From NCBI GenBank assembly GCA_031273965.1, contig JAISQX010000130.1:1-9949 (forward strand): a stretch of 9,949 bases of DNA. The letters run 5' to 3'. Position 1 is the first letter of the stretch; the number at the start of each line of letters is the position of its first letter. Under the pieces are notes generated by a model. The model did not search any database. It was not told where the DNA came from and worked only from the letters and a program-made list of their open reading frames with translations. The position numbers were made by a program, and so were the translations under genes. This document shows positions 1 to 6,800 of the stretch, piece by piece. The DNA comes from Clostridiales bacterium. Lineage in GTDB: Bacteria; Bacillota; Clostridia; Christensenellales; JAISNN01.

Positions 1-270
1 CCGAAAAACGCTTTGACGAAGCAATACCATAAGCTGTTCGGACTTGACGGGGTAAATTTGGAATTTGAGGATAAGGCGGTTCAAGCCGTCGCTGGAAAAG
101 CTAAGGAATTAAAGACCGGGGCGAGAGGCTTGCGCTCTATTCTTGAGGAAGTAATGTTGGATATTATGTTTGATATTCCCGACGACAAGACAATCGAAAA
201 GGTTATAGTCAACGAGAGGTGTATAAAAGAAAAAACGCCTCCGACGATAATACGTAAAAAAGCCGGGTAA
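1..270 (+). CDS. clpX: ClpX, ATP-dependent unfoldase of the Clp protease, C-terminal fragment
   Basis: This is the last 89 codons of the AAA+ unfoldase that recognises, unfolds and threads substrates into the ClpP peptidase in the cytoplasm. The gene runs off the left edge; frame 1 is open from the first base to the TAA at 268-270. The visible part is the small C-terminal AAA+ subdomain. It opens with the family-typical PKNALTKQYHKLF and contains KTGARGLRSILEE, whose GAR arginine (codon 124-126) is the sensor-2 residue that contacts nucleotide. The end matches the usual ClpX terminus, with a short basic tail. The ATM at codon 5-6 region is internal, so no start is annotated. Family assignment is secure from these motifs. 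ClpX versus HslU or ClpA is settled by the ALTKQY...LDG pattern. No convincing terminator with a U-tract follows. Confidence 0.93.
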   Translation, partial: PKNALTKQYHKLFGLDGVNLEFEDKAVQAVAGKAKELKTGARGLRSILEEVMLDIMFDIPDDKTIEKVIVNERCIKEKTPPTIIRKKAG

Positions 271-376
271 AGTATAGGGCTTGTGTAAAAACGTACACGT
301 CGGTTTAAAAAAGACGGAATTGCCGCTTTTCGGCAAAAAGCAGATTTTGCGATTGAAAAAAACATACTCAGAATAG

Positions 377-405
377 TTGATAAGACTATAATATAATGAT
401 AAAAT
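377..405 (+). promoter_or_regulatory. Probable sigma-A promoter of the lipoprotein gene
   Basis: TTGATA (377-382) and TAAAAT (400-405) are separated by 17 bases, each one mismatch from consensus. Transcription would start near 412, leaving a very short leader before the ATG at 426. A perfect TATAAT at 392-397 also lies here but has no good -35 at the right distance, so the first pair is preferred. The region is AT-rich, which raises the risk of chance matches. Confidence 0.42.
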
Positions 406-425
406 AAATTAGGCAGGTGAACATC

Positions 426-1499
426 ATGAAAAAATTCGGTAAATTCAGTATCATCATAGTATCGGTAATGCTCCTTATGATACTAGCTTCGTGTAAAAGG
501 GTTAAGATAACAAATTTAACCGCGGAAGTAATTACGGGACAAGGCTTTCAATTCGAATATGCGCTCAATGAAGAGTTGAATTTAACAGGAGTTGCGTTAG
601 TTGTTCGTGCGGATTATAGCGACGGTTCTTCCAAGAACTTTAGCTTGCCGGTTACCGCCGACATGATAGTTACGGCGAATCCTACGGGTGTGCATACGCC
701 TTCCAGTACCGCCGTTGAGGTGAACTATACCTTTGAAGGGCTTACCACAAGAGCCTACTTTTTGATACGTGCGCTAGACCCGAATGCAATCTGCAATTTG
801 AACATCGGGTTTTACAGTACCGATGCAAAGAAAAACTATTTGGTAGGCGAGCCGCTTGACCTTACGGATATTAGTTTTGAAATAAATATCGATTATTTTG
901 ACGGACGCAACGAAGCTTTTAGCGTTCCCGCGACCGCCGATATGTTAACTGAAGCCGTTTCGACGGCAACGCCCGCTTTGTCGCGCAAGGTAAATTTTAC
1001 TTTTACCTACGCCGATATCACAAATAATTATTCATATTATATTTCGGTCTTAAATTCGTTGCCGAGCGGATATAAAGAGGTACGTGTCGGCGACGCTTAT
1101 TTGTTTTGGTATCCGTCCTCATGGACAAGAACTACAAGCGGAGGCTTGTATGTATATCAGAGCAGCGAAGGATCAAATTTTATTGTCGAAAAGATATTGC
1201 TGAGTAACGCCAACAAATTTGAAAATGTGACCGCACAACAATATTTGGATTCAATCTTATATCAGTATTCGGTTTCACAGATAAATGTGCTTTCTTCAAG
1301 AGCCGAAAAAACTTCATTCTTAGGATATAACGCGATTGAGGTGGAACTAAGTATAAATGTTATGGGTGTAGCCATGACACAAACTGCAATTTACGTGTAC
1401 AAACCGGATGCAATTTATTCTTTTAGCTTTACGCATGTTTCTTCGGAACTCGCCGCGACCGCCCAACTTGACGCGATAAAGGATTCCATAGTCTTGTAA
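426..1499 (+). CDS. Predicted surface lipoprotein with two Ig-like repeats and a PsbP-like C-terminal region
   Basis: A 357-residue exported lipoprotein of unknown role. The N-terminus is a lipoprotein signal: MKKFGK, a hydrophobic stretch (about 8-20), then lipobox LASC with Cys23 as the lipidated residue. Two repeats follow, about 28-117 and 123-210. Each has the pattern 'L-D/N-L-T...Y-x-D-G...PVTADM or PATADM...V-N-Y/F-TF', which resembles the bacterial Ig-like (Big_3-type) fold of Gram-positive cell-surface proteins. The rest, about 214-357, contains FWYPSSW, then FLGYNAIEVEL and SFSFTH near the end. This is like the PsbP/DUF1795 group often found in lipoproteins; I hold this part loosely. 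ATG 426 is chosen because AGGTGA (415-420) sits 5 bases upstream. A GTG at 417, three codons earlier, overlaps that site. It appears monocistronic, with a promoter in front and hairpins behind. A binding or scaffold role is only a guess. Confidence 0.82.
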   Translation: MKKFGKFSIIIVSVMLLMILASCKRVKITNLTAEVITGQGFQFEYALNEELNLTGVALVVRADYSDGSSKNFSLPVTADMIVTANPTGVHTPSSTAVEVNYTFEGLTTRAYFLIRALDPNAICNLNIGFYSTDAKKNYLVGEPLDLTDISFEINIDYFDGRNEAFSVPATADMLTEAVSTATPALSRKVNFTFTYADITNNYSYYISVLNSLPSGYKEVRVGDAYLFWYPSSWTRTTSGGLYVYQSSEGSNFIVEKILLSNANKFENVTAQQYLDSILYQYSVSQINVLSSRAEKTSFLGYNAIEVELSINVMGVAMTQTAIYVYKPDAIYSFSFTHVSSELAATAQLDAIKDSIVL

Positions 1500-1534
1500 A
1501 AAACTTATATTAATTCGATCAAAAAATGTTAATT

Positions 1535-1595
1535 CCGCCGGCTAAACCGTATCGTTTAGCCGGCGGTTCGCCGTTATCGTAATATCCTAACGGCG
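1535..1595 (+). terminator. Two adjacent hairpins after the lipoprotein gene, terminator-like but lacking a U-tract
   Basis: The first hairpin is a perfect 13-bp stem, CCGCCGGCTAAAC (1535-1547) with GTTTAGCCGGCGG (1554-1566), closed by a 6-base loop. Two bases later a second hairpin pairs CGCCGTTA (1569-1576) with TAACGGCG (1588-1595) around an 11-base loop. The flank of stem one and the start of stem two can also pair with each other (CGGCG 1561-1565 with CGCCG 1569-1573), so the two could exchange. Neither stem is followed by a run of T on either strand. The site is therefore a stable 3' end or processing block rather than a textbook intrinsic terminator. Its position between a stop codon and the next promoter supports a transcript-end role. 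Confidence 0.5.
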
Positions 1596-1611
1596 CCTTG
1601 CAAAAACCGTG

Positions 1612-1640
1612 TTGACAAAATTGTTATAATGTATTAGAAT
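1612..1640 (+). promoter_or_regulatory. Strong sigma-A promoter of the 82-residue protein and hemZ unit
   Basis: A perfect TTGACA (1612-1617), a 17-base AT-rich spacer, and TAGAAT (1635-1640), one mismatch from consensus. Transcription would begin near 1647, about 60 bases before the ATG at 1708. A TATAAT at 1625-1630 inside the spacer is too close to this -35 to be its partner. Confidence 0.75.
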
Positions 1641-1660
1641 ATATAGGAAACGTCTTTGGC

Positions 1661-1683
1661 TTGACAAAAATCGAAAATGTCAA
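1661..1683. promoter_or_regulatory. Inverted repeat TTGACA-N11-TGTCAA in the 5' leader of the hemZ unit
   Basis: TTGACA (1661-1666) and TGTCAA (1678-1683) are exact reverse complements separated by 11 bases. The site lies downstream of the predicted start of transcription and 24 bases upstream of the ATG at 1708. It could be an operator for a dimeric repressor acting as a roadblock, or a second -35 box; no good -10 follows at 17 bases. As RNA it would be a weak 6-bp hairpin. The function is unassigned. Confidence 0.35.
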
Positions 1684-1707
1684 ATTATCGTAAATAGGAT
1701 TTTTATT

Positions 1708-1956
1708 ATGGCGAATAACGAAGAGATACTGATACGCAAAAATTACAATTATTCGTCGGCGGACGGAACGGATATGCCGGTGGTCTTTGTCGACGGAGAC
1801 GGTTTAAATATTTCCAAGGCTCTCGCTGCGCCACAAAATACCGTGGTTGAGCCTAAAAAGTCAAAGGTAAAAAGTTACGGCGCGGTTTTTAAAACGCCTT
1901 TTATCGCTACGCCGAAAGAAATTGAGAAAATGAACAAAACGAATAAAAAGAAATAA
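1708..1956 (+). CDS. Small lysine-rich hypothetical protein, first gene of the hemZ unit
   Basis: An 82-residue protein that I do not recognise. There is no signal peptide, membrane segment, cysteine pair or nucleotide-binding motif. The first half is mildly acidic (SSADGTDMPVVFVDGDG). The second half is strongly basic, with KPKKSKVK-like clusters and a KMNKTNKKK tail, so it may be partly disordered and could contact nucleic acid or the ribosome; that is inference from composition only. The start is supported by AGGA (1696-1699), 8 bases before the ATG. A near-consensus promoter lies about 60 bases upstream. The stop is only 5 bases before the start of hemZ, so the two genes are almost certainly cotranscribed and probably translationally coupled. 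Codon use resembles the neighbours, which supports a real gene. Confidence 0.65.
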   Translation: MANNEEILIRKNYNYSSADGTDMPVVFVDGDGLNISKALAAPQNTVVEPKKSKVKSYGAVFKTPFIATPKEIEKMNKTNKKK

Positions 1957-1961
1957 AAATA

Positions 1962-3383
1962 ATGCGATTGATATGCGATGAAGAATTTAAAAATGATTTG
2001 GAGGAGTTGTTACGCGCTTTTTTGATTGCGGAAAGCGGTAGCGGCGTATTTGAGGATACCGAAAACGGTATCCTTATTGATTTTGCAAAAAAAGAAGACG
2101 GAGGTCGGGAAGACGCGTTTTTGGAGGCTTACGCCGAATACCGCGAGACGAGAAAAAGCGCCGTTGAAACAATCTTCGACAAAAGCCATTTAGCGCTGAA
2201 AAGGCAAAAGAAGAGAATGCTTAAAAGACTTCTTTACGATATGTTATCCGAGCTGCAAAAAAAAACGCTGCCGTACGGTTCTTTGACGGGAGTTCGTCCG
2301 ACTAAGTTGGCGTATGAATATTTTGAAACTAAGGGAAGCGACGCGACAAAGGCGATTCTTACAGAGTATTATCGCGTTTCCGATAGCAAATCCGCTCTCA
2401 TACTTGAAATACTTAAAAACCAAAAAGGCATTTACGACAAGACTCCCAAGCTCTTTGACATATATATAAATATTCCGTTTTGTCCAACGAGATGTTCCTA
2501 TTGTTCATTCGTCACATCGGACATAAAGAGAGCGAAAAAATTCCTTGAACCGTATATAAAATGCCTGATAGAAGAAATAGACCTTATTTTTGAGCTTTCC
2601 GGAGGGCGGTGCAACGCCTTGTATATCGGAGGAGGCACGCCTACGGCTATCGATAACGACGGCTTAGAGCGTATATTAAGAGCCGTGAGCCGCTTTAAAT
2701 TTAACGAGTTTACGGTTGAAGCGGGACGTCCCGATTCGATAAACGACGGCAATCTTTCGCTGATAAAGGAAAGCGGAGCGGGCAGAGTATCCGTAAATCC
2801 TCAATCCTTCAATCAAAAGACCTTGGATATTATAGGAAGGAGCCATACGGCGAAAGATATATACACGGCTTTTGAACGGGCGAGGAGGTTCGGGTTCGAT
2901 ATAAATACGGATATTATTGCCATGTTGCCCGACGAGAGCGTCGAGGATTTTTTGTATACGGTTGAGCGTTGCGTCGAACTGTCGCCCGAAAATATTACGG
3001 CGCACAATCTTTCTCTAAAACGCGGAAGCCGCTTAAAATTGGGGAATTTCAATATGGGCGACGCAGAAACGGCGGATGAGATGACGGAAAGAGCATATGA
3101 AACGCTTAAGCGCGGCGGTTACGCGCCGTACTATATGTATCGTCAAAAATACATGTCGGGCAACCTTGAAAATTGCGGCTATACGAAGCCGGGCAGAGCA
3201 TGCGCGTACAACATAGATATAATGGAGGAAACTCATAGCATACTATCCGCGGGCGCGGGCGCTATTTCTAAGCGGGTGGTAAAAGATAAAATCGACCGAT
3301 TGGCAAATATAAAAGATGTAGCCGGCTATATAGAAAGACACGAAGAGACTCTAAAAAAGAAGAGGGATTTTTTTGGACTTTAA
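1962..3383 (+). CDS. hemZ: HemZ-type radical SAM coproporphyrinogen dehydrogenase
   Basis: A 473-residue cytoplasmic radical SAM enzyme of the HemN/HemZ group, which performs oxygen-independent oxidative decarboxylation of coproporphyrinogen in haem synthesis. The 4Fe-4S motif is CPTRCSYC with Cys174, Cys178 and Cys181. It is followed by the SAM-binding GGGTPT (about 223-228) and EAGRPDS (from 253), a form characteristic of HemZ rather than HemN. The C-terminal half has YMYRQKYMSGNLENCGY and LSAGAGAISK, also HemZ-like. The N-terminal 160 residues form the extra domain of HemZ and carry GSLTGVRPTKL. Length fits the family. The start lacks a clear Shine-Dalgarno sequence, only an A-rich stretch, which is consistent with coupling to the gene ending 5 bases upstream. 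No other haem gene is nearby, so the true substrate in this organism is unproven; the HemZ family also includes members whose activity is untested. Confidence 0.9.
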   Translation: MRLICDEEFKNDLEELLRAFLIAESGSGVFEDTENGILIDFAKKEDGGREDAFLEAYAEYRETRKSAVETIFDKSHLALKRQKKRMLKRLLYDMLSELQKKTLPYGSLTGVRPTKLAYEYFETKGSDATKAILTEYYRVSDSKSALILEILKNQKGIYDKTPKLFDIYINIPFCPTRCSYCSFVTSDIKRAKKFLEPYIKCLIEEIDLIFELSGGRCNALYIGGGTPTAIDNDGLERILRAVSRFKFNEFTVEAGRPDSINDGNLSLIKESGAGRVSVNPQSFNQKTLDIIGRSHTAKDIYTAFERARRFGFDINTDIIAMLPDESVEDFLYTVERCVELSPENITAHNLSLKRGSRLKLGNFNMGDAETADEMTERAYETLKRGGYAPYYMYRQKYMSGNLENCGYTKPGRACAYNIDIMEETHSILSAGAGAISKRVVKDKIDRLANIKDVAGYIERHEETLKKKRDFFGL

Positions 3384-3458
3384 GGAGCGGGGAGATAAAG
3401 ATTACTTAATTATTTTGATCTTACTTATATGATATCTTTTGCGCGGCGATTGCGGGGA

Positions 3459-3653
3459 GTTATAATCTTACCATATTGGAATGTAAATAAAATCAAGTAA
3501 AGAGCTTTTGCCGAATATACTTGGTTATAATCTTACAATATTGAAAGTAAATGCCGCTAATCGTGTCTTACTTAATTGGAATGTAAATGCGTTAAAACGG
3601 CAAAGATTACATCTATCGTTTCCGTTATAGTCTGTTCATATTGGGATATAAAT
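3459..3653 (+). CRISPR. Degenerate CRISPR-like array of four 29-30-base repeats, no cas genes in view
   Basis: Four related units occur at 3459-3488, 3524-3552, 3559-3588 and 3624-3653. Three begin GTTATA(A/G)TCT and all four end close to TTGGAATGTAAAT. The second differs from the first by two substitutions and one deletion, and the fourth by six substitutions; the third has lost its 5' third. The stretches between units 1-2 (3489-3523) and 3-4 (3589-3623) are both exactly 35 bases and show no similarity to each other. Units 2 and 3 are only 6 bases apart, as if about 30 bases were deleted. Repeats of this length ending ATGTAAAT with 35-36-base spacers are known from type I-B arrays of Clostridioides and Listeria, including the cas-less RliB locus of Listeria (from memory). 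The divergence between repeats argues for a relic rather than an active array. Possible further, much weaker units start near 3393 and 3692. Confidence 0.5.
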
Positions 3654-3699
3654 CTTAATGAGAAATCTCACGTATTGTAAAGCCGAAAGCAAAAATCAC

Positions 3700-3728
3700 T
3701 TTACTTATTGACTTGAATAAGCTATAAT
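3700..3728 (+). promoter_or_regulatory. Probable purL promoter
   Basis: TTTACT (3700-3705) and a perfect TATAAT (3723-3728) are separated by 17 bases. The -35 matches four of six consensus positions. Transcription would begin near 3735, giving a leader of about 78 bases. A TTGACT at 3708-3713 is too close to this -10 to pair with it. Confidence 0.5.
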
Positions 3729-3774
3729 TATTTTGAATAAAAGAGGATAGTGCCAAATTCGAAGCGGGTCTGCG

Positions 3775-3800
3775 AAGGAGGAGGCTTTTTATTTTGGAGG
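3775..3800 (+). promoter_or_regulatory. Two ribosome-binding sequences in front of purL
   Basis: A very strong AAGGAGGAGG (3775-3784) lies 28 bases before the purL ATG, too far to serve it, and a second GGAGG (3796-3800) lies 12 bases before it, slightly far. No PurL-frame start codon sits at the optimal distance from the first site. These sites decide the choice of ATG 3813 over the upstream in-frame GTG at 3750, whose own AGAGG is only 3 bases away. Confidence 0.5.
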
Positions 3801-3812
3801 GCGGTTATTTTT

Positions 3813-6800
3813 ATGGATTGCAGGGTTTTTGTCGAGAAAAGAGAAGGATTTAACGTCGAGGCGGAGGGGTTGCTTCAAAATTGCAAATCGGTGTTGAATA
3901 TCGGAGGACTAAAAAATATCCGCGTTATAAATATTTACGATGTTTTTGATATAAAAGAGGATGTTTTTTATACGGCTTGCGAAACCGTTTTTTCCGAGTT
4001 ACCCGTGGATGTATTGCTAAAGGCGGAGGATTTGGAATTGGAAGGTAAGACGTATTTTGCCATGGAGTCGCTTCCGGGACAATACGACCAAAGAGGCGAC
4101 AGCGCGGAGCAATGCGTAAGACTTATCGACCCCGAAAGCAATGCGAAGATAAAAAGCGGAAAATTGATTATTCTCGGCGGAAATTTAAGCGAGAAGGATC
4201 TAAACGTTATAAAGAAGCAGGTTATAAACCCCATTGAGAGCAGAGAAAAAGACTTGTCGATTCTTTCGCTTAGCGTCAAAGCGCAATCGGAACGTACGAT
4301 ACCGAGAATAAAAGGTTTTAACTCGTTGAATTATGCGGGACTCAAGGAGATGAAAAGCGCTATGGGGCTTGCCATGAATACCGCCGATCTCGCTTTTGTT
4401 CAACGGTATTTTTCCGATGTGGAAAAGCGCGAACCTTTTGAAACGGAAATAAGAGTGCTGGATACCTATTGGAGCGACCATTGCCGCCATACCACATTTG
4501 AAACCGAGCTTAAAAGTATTCTGTTTCCCAAAGGAATTTATGGCGACTTATTCAAAAAAACCTACGAAAAATATCTTGAAAGCCGAAAATATCTATATGG
4601 TGAAAAGGTTAAAAGCCGAGCGGTGACGCTTATGGATTTGGCTACCGTATGCGGTAAGGAAATGAGAAAACGCGGACTATTGAATGACTTGGAGTTGTCA
4701 AGCGAAGTAAACGCGTGTTCCGTATACGTTGACGCAGACGTCGACGGGAGCGATGAAAAATGGATTCTGCAATTCAAAAACGAAACGCATAATCACCCCA
4801 CGGAAATTGAACCGTTCGGAGGCGCAAGCACGTGTATAGGCGGCGCGATAAGAGACCCGCTGTCGGGAAGGGCGTATGTCTACCAATCCATGCGCGTCAG
4901 CGGATCGGGAAATCCGAACGCGCCGATAGCCGAAACGATGAACGGGAAATTACCGCAACGGATTATTACGACAAAGGCGGCGCACGGATTCTCGTCTTAC
5001 GGAAACCAAATAGGCTTGGCGGCGACGCATATAAGCGAAATATATCATGACGGATATAAGGCAAAAAGGTTGGAGGCGGGTTTTGTCATGGGCGCGGTAA
5101 AGGCGGATAGCGTTAGGCGTCTGGAGCCCTCGCCAAAAGACGTCGTTATACTCCTCGGCGGAAGAACCGGAAGAGACGGTATAGGCGGCGCGACGGGCAG
5201 CAGCAAAGAGCACAATGCCGCGTCCACGGAAAAAAGCGCGTCGGAGGTGCAGAAGGGAAACGCGCCCGAGGAGAGAAAGATACAACGGCTCTTTAAAAGA
5301 GCCGACGTGTCCGCGCTCATAAAGAAATGTAACGATTTTGGCGCGGGCGGCGTCAGTGTGGCGATAGGCGAATTGGCGGACGGAGTTTTGATAGACCTTG
5401 ACAAAATTAGCGTAAAGTATGAGGGATTGAACGGCACCGAGCTTGCTATTTCCGAATCTCAGGAACGTATGGCGGTGGTAGTGGCGCGCCGAGACGCCGA
5501 ACAATTTATAGAATACGCCGCCGAAGAAAATCTCGAAGCAAAAATTGTAGCCGAAATAACCGGCGACAAGCGTTTAAAAATGCAATGGAACGGCGTGACA
5601 ATCGTCGATATCAGGCGCGATTTTTTAAATACGAACGGCGTAAGGGCGGTTGCGGACGTTTTTGTCGAGGAGCCCAAAGGCGATTTTTTGAAACGAGAGG
5701 ATCTAAAAGGCGGGAATATAGCAGAAAAGGCGCTTGATAATCTTTCAAACATCAATGTGGCAAGTCAAAAAGGGCTTGTGGAAATGTTCGACAACACCAT
5801 CGGCGCGTCTACGGTGCTTATGCCGTACGGCGGTAAATATATGCTTACTCCGACGGATGTTTCCGCGCAAAAATTACCCGTTCCGGGCGGTAAAACAAAG
5901 ACGGCAAGCATAGCCGCTTACGGGTGTAATCCTTATATTACGACGCTTTCGCCTTTTCACGGCGCATTGTATGCGGTAGTCGAATCCGTCGCAAAGCTTG
6001 TCGCGAGCGGCGCGGGTTACGAGGGGATTAGGTTTACTTTTCAGGAATATTTTGAAAAGCTTGGCGCGGACAAAAAGAGATGGGGAAAGCCCTTTGCCGC
6101 GCTTTTGGGCGCGTATTACGCTCAGCAAGCATTCAAGATGCCGTCTATCGGCGGTAAGGATTCCATGAGCGGAACCTTTAAGGATATAGACGTGCCGCCG
6201 ACTCTCATCAGCTTTGCGGTAAAAACGGCAAAGACGGACGATATCATAAGTCCGGAATTTAAAAAATCCGGAAGCAAGATATACCTTTTTTCCGCGCCCG
6301 TATCGGAGGACGGCATTGTTTGCTTTGAAAAACTAATGAAAAATTTTGACAAAATCACGGCTCTCATAAGAGAGGGTTCTATAATATCGGCGCAAGCTTT
6401 GCGTTACGGCGGATTGACCGAAGCGCTCGCAAAGATGTCTTTTGGAAATAAGATAGGTTTTTCCGTAAATATCGACGAAGCGCTCATAAGCCGTTTTATG
6501 TACGGGGCTATAGTCGTCGAATCGGAGATACAAATCGATTTTGACGGCGCGGAGCTTATCGGGCACACCACCGTAGACGGCTATTTGGAGTTTAACGGAG
6601 AGAGAATATCTTTAGAAGAAGCCTTGGCGGCTTGGAAGAAGCCGTTGGAATCGGTTTTTCCGTCCCAAAAAGACTCGGAGGGCGAGGTTTACGCGATAAA
6701 TTATATAAGTGGAGCCGCGGCAACTTCTCCGTACAAAGCGTTAAAACCGCGCGTCGTCATACCCGCTTTTTACGGAACGAACTGCGAATACGACTCGGAA

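Larger units (their letters stand above)
3384..3812 (+). other. Long intergenic region between hemZ and purL
   Basis: No gene is visible on either strand. The stretch holds the CRISPR-like repeats (3459-3653), then the purL promoter and a purine-rich leader. No terminator with a U-tract follows the hemZ stop. A TTACTTAATT at 3402-3411 recurs at 3568-3577 inside the third repeat, and its TTAC lies 66 bases before the TTAC of the first repeat, which hints that repeat decay extends back to the hemZ stop. I saw no purine riboswitch core here. Confidence 0.6.

Noticed and set aside
321..335. Hairpin TGCCG-CTTTT-CGGCA after clpX as terminator
   Set aside because: Only a 5-bp stem, followed by A-rich rather than T-rich sequence on the plus strand.
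417..425. GTG at 417 as the start of the lipoprotein
   Set aside because: It overlaps the AGGTGA ribosome binding site that serves the ATG at 426, and the ATG gives a cleaner signal peptide.
3750..3812. GTG at 3750 as the PurL start
   Set aside because: The 21 extra residues do not resemble the family, and the AGAGG in front is only 3 bases away; MDCRVFVEKREGF at the ATG looks like the normal PurL start.
3459..3812. Purine riboswitch upstream of purL
   Set aside because: The phrase TATAATCTTA resembles the start of one, but the conserved core joining regions and paired arms are missing and the phrase recurs as part of the repeat units.
4950..5504. Long minus-strand frame inside purL (184 residues)
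   Set aside because: Fully within the conserved PurL reading frame; composition reflects the opposite strand of a GC-richer coding stretch.
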